In this document: in pieces, positions 1-6,143 of the stretch
How the letters are laid out: every line of letters begins with the position of its first letter
Numbering within the stretch: the first letter of the stretch is position 1
NCBI GenBank assembly: GCA_035720425.1
Contig: DASTOB010000036.1
Coordinates: 1 to 15,415, forward strand
Length of the DNA: 15,415 bases
Origin: DASTOB01 sp035720425
Lineage (GTDB): Bacteria > Chloroflexota > Limnocylindria > Limnocylindrales > CSP1-4
Direction of reading: 5' to 3'
The notes under the pieces: generated by a model
The model's database searches: none
Told to the model about the DNA's origin: nothing
What the model saw: the letters and a program-made list of their open reading frames with translations, nothing else
Translations under genes and position numbers: made by a program

Positions 1-1
1 G

Positions 2-1315
2 GAGGGCGCCGTCGTCGACCGCACGACGCGGCGGGTGCGGCTCGATGACGGGCTCGTCGAGGAGCTCGTCGCGCTGGCCCCGCCGTCAGTCACCGTCCAC
101 GCGCGGAATCCGGCGCGGTCGGTCACGATCGGCGGGCGCGACCTCGTCTTCTGCGCCGTGGGCGGACCCGCCTTCGTGACCGATCTCGACCGCGGTCGCC
201 GCGCGGGCACGTTCGCGGATTTCGTCGACTACGTGCGGGTAATTGGGTCGCTCAACGTGCTCCACCAGGAGGGCGGCGGCCCGCTCGAGCCGACCGACCT
301 GCCGGTCCCGACCCGACACCTCGACATGTATCGGACCCTGGTCGGCGAGCTCGACAAGACGTGGCATTGCCTGGGGTTCGGGGCCGCCGTCGTCCAGGAC
401 GCGATCTCCATGGTCTGCCTCACGCGCGGTGTGACCCGCGACGCGCTACTGCTCGAGCCGAGCCTGCTCACCGTGATCAACACGAACTCACCGCTCCGAC
501 TCGACGGGCCGATGAGCGAGGGCCTCATCGAGATGGCGATCCACGGACAGCCGGTCGTTGCGACGCCGTTCACGCTGGCCGGGGCGATGAGCCCGGTGTC
601 CTTGGCCGGTGCCCTGGCCGAGCAGAACGCCGAGGCGCTGTTCATGGTCGCGTTGGCGCAACTCGCACGCGCCGGCTCCCCGGTGATCTATGGGGCGTTC
701 ACCTCGAACGTCGACATGCGGACGGGGTCGCCGGCGTTCGGTACGCCGGAGTACGTCAAGGGGGCGCTTGCGTCCGGCCAGCTGGCGCGGCGGTATCGGC
801 TGCCGTGGCGGTCGTCGAACGCGACCGCGTCGAACGTCGTCGACGCGCAGGCGGCGTACGAGTCGCAGATGGCCGTGTGGGGAGCGTTGATGGGCGGGGT
901 CAACCTGCTCTACCAGGGCGCGGGCTGGCTGGAGGGTGGACTGACCGCCTCGTTCGAAAAGCTCATCCTCGACGCGGAGATCCTCCAGATGATGTCCGAG
1001 GTGCTCCAGCCGCTCGTCGTCTCCGAGGCGGAGCTCGGGGTCGACGCGATCGCCGAGGTGGGACCCGGGGGTCACTTCTTCGCGTCGGCGCACACGCTCG
1101 AGCGGTACGAGTCGGCGTTCTATCGGCCGCTCATCAGCGACTGGCGGAACTTCGAGACGTGGCAGGAGGACGGCGCCCGTACGGCCACCGAGCGGGCGAA
1201 CCGGGTCTGGAAGCAGCTCCTCGCCGAGTACGAGGCGCCGCCGCTCGAGCCCGGGGTGGCGGAGGCGCTCGATGCGTTCGTTGCCCGCCGCAAGCGCGAG
1301 ATCGAGCGCGGCTGA
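2..1315 (+). CDS. MttB-superfamily (trimethylamine/glycine betaine-type) corrinoid methyltransferase, 5'-truncated
   Basis: The reading frame is open from base 2 and continues in frame through a GTG at 35. That GTG is probably internal, because the residues before it (EGAVVDRTTRRVRLDDGLVEE) match the family's N-terminal region. About 437 residues are visible and perhaps 40-60 are missing off the window. Conserved-looking segments include the NTNSPLRLDGPMSEGLIEMA stretch and the C-terminal NLLYQGAGWLEGGLTASFEK segment, typical of COG5598. Members move a methyl group from a quaternary or tertiary amine to a cognate corrinoid protein in the cytoplasm. There is no in-frame amber codon, so this is the non-pyrrolysine type, of which glycine betaine methyltransferase MtgB is the characterised example. 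The substrate cannot be read from the sequence and no corrinoid-protein gene is in view. The stop codon abuts the stop of the convergent lipoprotein gene with no spacer and no visible terminator. Confidence 0.9.
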   Translation, partial: EGAVVDRTTRRVRLDDGLVEELVALAPPSVTVHARNPARSVTIGGRDLVFCAVGGPAFVTDLDRGRRAGTFADFVDYVRVIGSLNVLHQEGGGPLEPTDLPVPTRHLDMYRTLVGELDKTWHCLGFGAAVVQDAISMVCLTRGVTRDALLLEPSLLTVINTNSPLRLDGPMSEGLIEMAIHGQPVVATPFTLAGAMSPVSLAGALAEQNAEALFMVALAQLARAGSPVIYGAFTSNVDMRTGSPAFGTPEYVKGALASGQLARRYRLPWRSSNATASNVVDAQAAYESQMAVWGALMGGVNLLYQGAGWLEGGLTASFEKLILDAEILQMMSEVLQPLVVSEAELGVDAIAEVGPGGHFFASAHTLERYESAFYRPLISDWRNFETWQEDGARTATERANRVWKQLLAEYEAPPLEPGVAEALDAFVARRKREIERG

Positions 1316-1840
1316 TCACGGCTCCTGCCAGATTCGGAGGGTCGTGCGGGTGGGGCTCGCCCGCATGTCGAGCATGAGGCCGTCGGCATCGATCGAGCCC
1401 GACGTCGTCACGTGCTCGCGCAGCCAGCTGGTGACGGCCCGCGGCTCCGGCGACGCGACGATGCCGAGCACCGTGTCGCCGTAGAACCCGTCGAAGCCAG
1501 CGAGATCCGGATCCGTCGCCCCGCTCACGTCGACCGTCGCCTCGAGCAGCCAGACGAGCGATCCATCGGTCGAGACGACGTCGACCACCGCGTAGTAGTC
1601 CGACGCTGCATCCCGGTAGTCGATCACACAACGGAGCACCTGGCCGGTCGCAGCGGAGGTCGGCTCGCACCGCGCGGTATGGCCCTCGAGCCACTCCCGG
1701 GCGGCACCGACCTCGACGGGGAACGGCCGCGCGGCGCCGGGCGGTGGATCGGCGGGCGCGACCGACGGCGGCGGCAGGGCCTGGGGTGAGCACGCCGCGG
1801 CCGCCAGGACGGCGGCCGCGGCAATGAGGATCAACCGCAC
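1316..1840 (-). CDS. Small secreted lipoprotein of unknown function
   Basis: A 174-residue protein, chosen to start at the GTG whose first base is 1840 because that gives a compact lipoprotein signal: a short basic start (MRLIL), a hydrophobic Ala-rich stretch and Cys17 in the context LAAAAC. A Pro/Ala-rich linker (residues about 18-37) follows, typical of a lipid-anchored protein spacing its domain from the membrane. The remaining 135 residues form one small domain with a central YRDAASDYYAVVDVVS segment. I do not recognise the family. The start overlaps the end of the upstream secreted-protein gene by 10 bases, so the two are probably translationally coupled and may act together outside the membrane. 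The alanine at position -3 of the lipobox is less usual than leucine, so lipidation is likely rather than certain. Confidence 0.75.
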   Translation of the reverse strand: MRLILIAAAAVLAAAACSPQALPPPSVAPADPPPGAARPFPVEVGAAREWLEGHTARCEPTSAATGQVLRCVIDYRDAASDYYAVVDVVSTDGSLVWLLEATVDVSGATDPDLAGFDGFYGDTVLGIVASPEPRAVTSWLREHVTTSGSIDADGLMLDMRASPTRTTLRIWQEP

Positions 1841-2664
1841 GGGAACCAGCGGAGGACCGTCGGCGAGTACGCCTGCCACTTGTTTGTCGAGCCCGCGTTC
1901 GTGAAGGTGAACGACACGACGCCTGCGCCGAGCGTCATCGACGACACGCCCGTGTCGCCCCACGTGTGCGACATCCGTGATCGGAAGGTCCACTGCGTGC
2001 CCTTCATCCCGACGCACGTCCGGATGTTGAACCCGTACATGAGCAGACCGTGGTCCCACGTGTAGTCGCGTCCGTAATAGCGGCGATCCTGCTCGCTGAA
2101 CCCGGAGCCGTAGTCGTCGATCACGTCCGGATTGGTGTAGCGATAGAGCGCGCCGCGTTCCGTGTACGTGACGAATGACGTCGTCACCGCGTTGAGCGCG
2201 ATGTTCGAGACGACGCCGAAGCCGTCCGGCCCGCCGTCGTTGCCCTGTGCGCCGCCGTAGTTCGCCGCCCAGCAATAGGCCGACCCGCAACGCAGCCACT
2301 GCCAGCGCGCGAGGACCTCGTATCGGCCGAGCTGGGTGTTGCGATAGACCGACGGCGTCGGCAGGCTGACATCCGTGGCGCTCGGCGTCCCGAGCGCAAT
2401 CAGGTCCCCGGGCCCGGCGTCACCGGCAGCCTCATCGCCGCCGGCGACCTTCTGCCACCCGAACTCGCGCGCGAGCATCCGATCGACCGCCCCGCCACCA
2501 CCGCCCGAGCGACGCACGTGCTCGATCCGGCGGGCGACCGCCGAGTAGTACGCCGCGTCATCGTCCACCCTCGGCGGCGCGCCGATGGCAACCGCGCCGG
2601 ATCCCAGTGTCGTTGCCGCCATGACCGCCGTCACGACCGCCCGTCCCATCCTTCCGAACCGCAT
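1831..2664 (-). CDS. Secreted four-cysteine protein of unknown function
   Basis: A 277-residue protein with an N-terminal Sec-type signal peptide: basic MRFGRMGR, a hydrophobic run to about residue 27, and a likely cleavage after AIGA (about residue 29). The mature protein has a Gly-rich loop at about 54-58 and a Trp/Tyr/Asn-rich C-terminal half. There are just four cysteines (126, 131, 217, 276), compatible with two disulphides in an exported protein. The start is supported by GGGAGG placed 7 bases before the ATG. No catalytic motif or known family was recognised. It lies divergently from the ECF sigma factor gene, which is a common arrangement for a sigma target, but no promoter was recognised that would prove the link. 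It heads a two-gene operon with the lipoprotein. Confidence 0.8.
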   Translation of the reverse strand: MRFGRMGRAVVTAVMAATTLGSGAVAIGAPPRVDDDAAYYSAVARRIEHVRRSGGGGGAVDRMLAREFGWQKVAGGDEAAGDAGPGDLIALGTPSATDVSLPTPSVYRNTQLGRYEVLARWQWLRCGSAYCWAANYGGAQGNDGGPDGFGVVSNIALNAVTTSFVTYTERGALYRYTNPDVIDDYGSGFSEQDRRYYGRDYTWDHGLLMYGFNIRTCVGMKGTQWTFRSRMSHTWGDTGVSSMTLGAGVVSFTFTNAGSTNKWQAYSPTVLRWFPCG

Positions 2665-2904
2665 TCGCGTGCCTCCCGCTAGGAACTCCTGGCGGGCATG
2701 GCCACTCTACCGATGGCCGCTTAGCTGCGACTTACCAGCAGGGCAGAAGCGCGGCACGGCCGCGCGCGCGCACGCAGGCCGTGCCGAGGTGTCCGGTTTC
2801 GCCTTTCGGCTGCGTTGTCAGTGATGAACGCCGCCGTCGACTACGCTGGCTGCGCTGGAGGGTCCGCTGTGAGGGTTTCAATCGGGAGCGAGGAGGTCAG
2901 TCGC
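2665..2904. promoter_or_regulatory. Divergent intergenic region between secreted-protein gene and sigma factor gene
   Basis: This 240-bp non-coding stretch must carry promoters for both directions. It contains a perfect 10-bp inverted repeat (arms 2752-2761 and 2777-2786, 15-base loop of alternating GC), with no T-run on either side. It also has a direct repeat of ATGGCC (2698-2703 and 2713-2718) close to the minus-strand gene. On the minus strand TAGAGT, within 2700-2715, resembles a -10 box, but no good -35 sits upstream. On the plus strand TTGTCA at 2815-2820 could be a -35, but the best -10 (TACGCT) is 21 bases away. Promoters are therefore not assigned. Confidence 0.5.
2752..2786. other. 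Inverted repeat / hairpin in divergent region
   Basis: CGGCACGGCC is followed, after 15 bases, by its exact reverse complement GGCCGTGCCG. The loop is a GC-alternating tract. The lack of a following T-run and the position between divergent starts argue against a terminator. A regulatory site or leader structure is more plausible. Confidence 0.5.
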
Positions 2905-3414
2905 GTGAGCGCGACCGATCGGCTCGACCCGGCGTCCTTCGGCCAGCTGTACGAGACGCACCGTCTCGCCGTCTTCCGCTACCTGCGGGCGCGCACGCAG
3001 AACGAGGCCGACGCCCTCGATCTCGCCGCCGTCACGTTCGAGCGTGCGTTCGCCGGCATCGGGCGCTTTCGCGGCCGGGATGGCGGGGTCGAGGCGTGGC
3101 TCTTCCGGATCGCCCGCAACTGCGCGATCGATGCCCACCGACGCCGCCGGCCGACAGTCGAGCTGACGGGGGCCGACGACCAGCTCGGCCGGGCGGCCGC
3201 ATCGACCGACCGACAGGAACACGAGCGGATCGAGCTGCTTGATCTCGTCGCGCGCCTGCCCGGTGATCAGGGCGAGGCGCTCCTCCTGCGGTACGCCGCC
3301 GGTCTCACGGCCCGCGAGATCGGGCTCGTCATCGGTAAGCGCGAGGCCGCCGTTCAGAAGCACATCGAGCGCGGGCTCGCGACGCTCCGGGAGGCCTTCG
3401 ATGACCACGACTGA
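2905..3414 (+). CDS. ECF-type RNA polymerase sigma factor
   Basis: The GTG at 2905 is chosen because AGGAGG lies 8 bases upstream, giving 169 residues, a normal ECF length. Region 2 occupies about residues 11-80: SFGQLYETHRLAVFRYLRAR, then the ALDLAAVTFERAFAGI segment (core-binding and -10 recognition helix) and WLFRIARNCAIDAHRRRR. Region 4 occupies about 108-165 and includes the helix-turn-helix LTAREIGLVIGKREAAVQKH that would read the -35 element. There is no extra C-terminal domain. The protein would direct core polymerase to a small regulon. Its end overlaps the next gene by 14 bases, which couples it to a membrane protein likely to be its anti-sigma factor. Whether it transcribes itself or the divergent secreted-protein operon is not shown. 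Confidence 0.92.
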   Translation: MSATDRLDPASFGQLYETHRLAVFRYLRARTQNEADALDLAAVTFERAFAGIGRFRGRDGGVEAWLFRIARNCAIDAHRRRRPTVELTGADDQLGRAAASTDRQEHERIELLDLVARLPGDQGEALLLRYAAGLTAREIGLVIGKREAAVQKHIERGLATLREAFDDHD

Positions 3415-4516
3415 TCGGGTCGAGTTCCTGCTCCGGCGCGCGGTCGCCGTGAACCCGAGTGAAGATGGGCTGCGGCGCCTCGACGAGCGAGTCGCGCGAG
3501 TCATGGCGGGGACGGTCTCGACGCAGCCGAGGGCGCGAGCGACACGGGTGCGGTTCCTTCGCCCGCTCGCGCTCGCCGCGGCGCTCCTCCTCGCGGCCGG
3601 TGCGGTCGGAGCGTCGTTGGGTCTACTCGACCAGACGATTGACGAGTCCGCACTCCCCGGGTGGCGCGTCGCGTGGGACCGGGCCGAGATCATCAGCCAG
3701 CGCCAGACCGATGCGGGCGTCACGGTTTCGCTCGAGCGTGCCTACGCCGACGTCAATCAGGTGCTCGTCGGGTTCACGGTCGAGGGCCTCGAGTCACCGA
3801 CTCTGGCCAGCGGCATGACGGAATCGCTGTCCTGGACGGCCGACCTGCGTGACCCGGCCGGGCGACCGGCGGAGCACTGGGCGACGAGCATCACCGCGTC
3901 GGGTCGCGACGTGACTGGCCTGTCGGCCGTCATCCAGACATGGCTGGGGGCGCCGCCGGCGACTGCTGGCACATGGGAGCTGACCGTCACGTCCGTGGGG
4001 TACGGCGGCACCGGATTCGTCCCGGGCGAGTGCACGGTTGGCGCGACCGAGCCACAGTGCGTGGACCCGGTCGACCGAATGATCCATGGCACGTGGAGGT
4101 TTGCCTTCGACCTGCCCGTCCCGGCCGGCGCCCTCGTCGTCGGCCCGGTCGGCGAGACCGTCGGATCGGCCACGATCACCCTGACCGAGCTGCGGATCGG
4201 CCCGTCGGCCATCACGAGCCGCCTCGCGCTCATCGTCGACGGCGACGTCGTGTCGTACTGGGGGCCGACGAACGCGTCAGTCCGGTTCAGCGGTTCGTCG
4301 TACGGGTTGAGCAACGCGACGCACATCACCACGGATCCTGCGGCGCAGGGGCCGCATGGCGACGAGAACGAGTTCCCGATCGACACCGGGGTGGCGGCAC
4401 CGGCCGGCACGTGGCTGATCGAGGTCCCGGAGCTGTGGTACGTAACGGGCGACGCCGACGCGGACGCCGCGATCACGCTCCGCGGACCATGGACCCTCGA
4501 GGTGACGGTGCCGTAA
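3401..4516 (+). CDS. Single-pass membrane protein, DUF4179-like, probable anti-sigma partner
   Basis: The ATG at 3401 has GGGAGG 6 bases upstream, inside the sigma gene, and overlaps it by 14 bases; the product is 371 residues. Residues 1-50 are a charged cytoplasmic segment that could bind the sigma factor. Residues about 55-76 (PLALAAALLLAAGAVGASLGL) form one membrane helix. The rest is a beta-rich extracytoplasmic region. It begins with WRVAWDRAEIISQRQTDAGV and a following VSLERAYADVNQVLVGFTVEG stretch, resembling the domain of DUF4179 proteins, which are commonly encoded beside ECF sigma factors. No HxxxCxxC zinc anti-sigma motif is present. The single cysteine pair lies within the outer domain (ECTVGATEPQC). 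The anti-sigma role is inferred from topology and gene order; the signal sensed is unknown. Confidence 0.75.
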   Translation: MTTTDRVEFLLRRAVAVNPSEDGLRRLDERVARVMAGTVSTQPRARATRVRFLRPLALAAALLLAAGAVGASLGLLDQTIDESALPGWRVAWDRAEIISQRQTDAGVTVSLERAYADVNQVLVGFTVEGLESPTLASGMTESLSWTADLRDPAGRPAEHWATSITASGRDVTGLSAVIQTWLGAPPATAGTWELTVTSVGYGGTGFVPGECTVGATEPQCVDPVDRMIHGTWRFAFDLPVPAGALVVGPVGETVGSATITLTELRIGPSAITSRLALIVDGDVVSYWGPTNASVRFSGSSYGLSNATHITTDPAAQGPHGDENEFPIDTGVAAPAGTWLIEVPELWYVTGDADADAAITLRGPWTLEVTVP

Positions 4517-4538
4517 TGGGGGAGCGGCGCGGCGACGG

Positions 4539-5543
4539 TCAGCCGAAGCGGGCGCGCAACCGCGGGAGGACCTGCTCGCCGTAGGCCTGGATGAAGCGAA
4601 GCTGGTTCTCGCCCGGTGCGTGGAACACGAGGTGGGTGAAGCCGAGCTCGATGTACGGGACGATCTGCTCGACCATCTCCTCGGGGTCCGTGCACACGAG
4701 CCAGCGGCTGGCCGCTCGCTCGATCGGCAGCTCGGCGGCGAGGCGCTCCATCTCGCGCGGGTCCTCGACCCCCATCTTCGCGTCGGCCGGCAGGGCGAGC
4801 GCGGACCAGATTCCGCAGTCGGCCATCGCCCGATCCCGGTTCGTGTCGTACGAGACCTTCATCTCGATGAGCTTCTCGACCCCGTCGTAGGCCCGTTCGG
4901 CCTTGTCGGCGCCCTCGCGGACGGCCGGCAGGAGGGTCTCGCTGTACAGCTCCATGCCCTTTCCGGACGTGCAGATGAAGCCGTCGGCGACGCGGCCGGC
5001 GAGGCGAGCCGCGGCCGGACCGGACGCCGCGATGAAGAGCTCGACGGGAATCTCCGGCTTGTCGTAGATCGTCGCGTTGTGGGTCCGGTAGAACTGGCCC
5101 TCGAACGTGACGAATTCGCCGGTCCACAGTTCGCGGATGAGCTCGGTCGCCTCCTTGAGCCGAGCGAACCGCTCTTTCTGATCCGGCCAGTCGATACCGA
5201 CCGGGACCTCGTTGAGCGACTCGCCGGTGCCGACGCCGAGGATGACGCGCCGACCCGGCATGAGGCAGCCGAGCGTCGCGAAGGCCTGGGCGACGACCGC
5301 GGGGTTGTAGCGGAACGACGGCGTGAGGACGCTCGTGCCGATCGCGATCCGCTCCGTCAGCGCCGCCAGCGCGCCGAGCCAGACGAGGCAGTTGGGGGCG
5401 TGACCGTCGGTGTGGCGCCACGGCTGGAAGTGGTCGCTCACGAGGACGCTGTCGAAGCCGTTCCGTTCGGCCTCGACGGCGAAGGTGAGGAGCTCGCGCG
5501 GGGCGAACTGTTCGGCGGAGGCCTTGTAGCCGAGGGTGAGCAT
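4539..5543 (-). CDS. fgd: F420-dependent glucose-6-phosphate dehydrogenase
   Basis: A 334-residue luciferase-like TIM-barrel protein that follows mycobacterial Fgd1 almost throughout. It has the LGYKASAEQFAPREL start, SDHFQPWRH, GTSVLTPSFRYNPAVVAQAF, LGVGTGESLNE, FICTSGKGMELY and HLVFHAPG. Active-site residues known from Fgd1 are present: His38 and Trp42 (His40/Trp44), Glu108 and Asn111 (Glu109/Asn112), and the phosphate-binding Lys195, Lys256 and Arg280 (Lys198/Lys259/Arg283). Retention of all three phosphate ligands favours glucose 6-phosphate over a mere luciferase-like relative. It oxidises glucose 6-phosphate to 6-phosphogluconolactone and makes F420H2 in the cytoplasm. The ATG start has no convincing Shine-Dalgarno. 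TACCAT lies 6 bases before it, so a leaderless transcript is possible. It is convergent with the anti-sigma gene (22-base gap) and divergent from the sugar operon. Confidence 0.95.
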   Translation of the reverse strand: MLTLGYKASAEQFAPRELLTFAVEAERNGFDSVLVSDHFQPWRHTDGHAPNCLVWLGALAALTERIAIGTSVLTPSFRYNPAVVAQAFATLGCLMPGRRVILGVGTGESLNEVPVGIDWPDQKERFARLKEATELIRELWTGEFVTFEGQFYRTHNATIYDKPEIPVELFIAASGPAAARLAGRVADGFICTSGKGMELYSETLLPAVREGADKAERAYDGVEKLIEMKVSYDTNRDRAMADCGIWSALALPADAKMGVEDPREMERLAAELPIERAASRWLVCTDPEEMVEQIVPYIELGFTHLVFHAPGENQLRFIQAYGEQVLPRLRARFG

Positions 5544-5572
5544 GGCGCAATGGTAGAGGTCCGCGGCGGTCC

Positions 5573-5610
5573 CGTCGCCGGTCGGACGCCCCGTCGCCGG
5601 TCGGACGCCC
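5573..5610 (+). repeat. 19-bp tandem repeat, two units (copy 1)
   Basis: Two identical head-to-tail units of CGTCGCCGGTCGGACGCCC at 5573-5591 and 5592-5610, followed by a degenerate third unit (5611-5629). Each unit has CGTC and GACG arms that could form a small hairpin. An 11-base piece of the unit (GGTCGGACGCC) reappears at 5983-5993, just at the other end of the element. The array lies immediately upstream of fgd on its 5' side. Confidence 0.9.
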
Positions 5611-5708
5611 CACCGCCTGGTCGGCCGCCCGTCGCCCGTCGGCCGCGCCGTCGCCTCGCAGCCCCGCCCCGCCGCCGTCCGCCCGCCCGTTGCCCGCCCC
5701 TGATTCGT

Positions 5709-5733
5709 CGGATGCGCACGGAGTGCGCGTTCG
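5709..5733 (+). other. Predicted RNA hairpin H1 in repeat copy 1
   Basis: An 11-pair stem (5709-5719 with 5723-5733) closes a 3-base loop (5720-5722). Two pairs are G.U on the + strand (5713/5729 and 5711/5731), which would be A.C mismatches if the other strand were transcribed. The two differences from copy 2 in this interval are both in the loop (GGA versus CGG). Confidence 0.5.
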
Positions 5734-5767
5734 TCAACGGACAGCCGCGCCGAATCGTCAGCTGCGC

Positions 5768-5965
5768 CACCGGGTGAGCGCCACGGCACCGATCGTCGTC
5801 CTCTGCTCACCCGGTGAGCGCGGCGACCCGATCGAGGCCGCTCGCGCTCACCCCATGAGAATCCGCCGATTCCTTGGCCCCGCCGACCGCGCTCTCGTGC
5901 GGGGGCGGGCGCGCGAACTCCGCTCCCCCGAAATCGTCACCTGACGAACGCTCACCAGATGAGCG
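5768..5965. promoter_or_regulatory. Four related palindromes (GGTGAGCG/CGCTCACC) in repeat copy 1
   Basis: The sites are centred at 5772, 5812, 5853 and 5957. The best is GCTCACC-C-GGTGAGC at 5805-5819. Each of the others keeps one complete half-site and a degenerate partner. Centre spacings of 40, 41 and 104 bp are close to whole helical turns, so bound proteins would sit on roughly one face of the DNA. The same halves can also pair in RNA across sites: 5773-5780 with 5804-5811 (one G.U), and 5813-5820 with 5845-5852 (perfect 8 bp). DNA operator and RNA stem readings are both open. Confidence 0.5.
5901..5927 (+). other. Predicted RNA hairpin H2 in repeat copy 1
   Basis: Nine continuous pairs (5901-5909 with 5919-5927) enclose a 9-base loop. 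Two pairs are G.U on the + strand (5904/5924 and 5909/5919). The whole hairpin is identical in copy 2 (15263-15289). The region is GC-rich, so chance pairing is a real possibility. Confidence 0.4.
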
Positions 5966-6031
5966 GATGACGAAAGGGCGAGGGTCGGACGCCGCGGGGG
6001 TGCGCGGTGGGGCGCTCGCTTGGATAGTCCC

Positions 6032-6060
6032 TTGACGCGGTCGCGATCGCGTGCGAGACT
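6032..6060 (+). promoter_or_regulatory. Candidate promoter of the sugar operon
   Basis: TTGACG (6032-6037) is a five-of-six match to the -35 consensus. Seventeen bases later comes GAGACT (6055-6060), a weaker -10 with three matches. Transcription would start near 6067, leaving a leader of roughly 75 bases before the ROK gene. The probable operator overlaps the -10 and start site. There is no competing promoter of similar quality in the gap. Confidence 0.5.
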
Positions 6061-6082
6061 TCATACGGAGACTAAATGAAGT
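6058..6082. promoter_or_regulatory. Inverted-repeat operator, probably for the ROK regulator
   Basis: ACTTCAT (6058-6064) and its exact reverse complement ATGAAGT (6076-6082) are separated by 11 bp. The half-site centres are 18 bp apart, suitable for a dimeric helix-turn-helix repressor. The site covers the end of the -10 and the expected start of transcription, so binding would block initiation. It is AT-rich against a very GC-rich background. A related AAGAAGT half follows at 6089-6095. Assignment to the adjacent ROK protein is by position. Confidence 0.6.
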
Positions 6083-6143
6083 GTCCGAAAGAAGTTGCGC
6101 GATAACACAGCGCGACGGCATGTAAACCCGGGAGCACAACCAG

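Larger units (their letters stand above)
5573..5984 (+). repeat. Long dispersed repeat element, copy 1
   Basis: About 412 bp fill most of the 600-bp gap between fgd and the ROK gene, and recur in the same orientation at 14918-15346. From 5701 to 5984 the copies align without gaps with 10 substitutions in 284 bp (offset +9362). From 5611 to 5700 they differ at about one site in nine, with one single-base indel. Order of parts: 19-bp tandem units, a GC-rich stretch, a hairpin at 5709-5733, four related palindromes centred at 5772, 5812, 5853 and 5957, and a hairpin at 5901-5927. The copies diverge abruptly after GACGAAAGGGCGAGGG. No terminal inverted repeats, target-site duplication or transposase were found. 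Small reading frames inside it change amino acids freely between copies, so it is treated as non-coding. The rest of the gap, 5985-6143, holds the operon promoter and leader. Confidence 0.9.

Noticed and set aside
2..1315. Pyrrolysine-containing MttB
   Set aside because: There is no in-frame TAG in the visible coding region, so it is the non-pyrrolysine branch.
3757..5613. 618-residue minus-strand frame
   Set aside because: It is out of frame with fgd and antisense to the anti-sigma gene, and is Arg/Pro-rich; it is a GC-driven shadow of clear genes.
5573..5629. CRISPR-like array
   Set aside because: Units are contiguous 19-mers with no spacers and no cas genes nearby; it is an ordinary tandem repeat.
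5690..5944. 84-residue + strand frame in repeat copy 1, with a 73-residue counterpart in copy 2 (15085-15306)
   Set aside because: Between copies four codons change amino acid and three are silent in a short frame, the starts differ, and the composition is Arg/Ala/Pro-rich as expected of GC-rich non-coding DNA. The nucleotide palindromes explain the conservation better.
5573..5984. Insertion sequence or MITE
   Set aside because: No terminal inverted repeats, no target-site duplication and no transposase could be seen at either copy.
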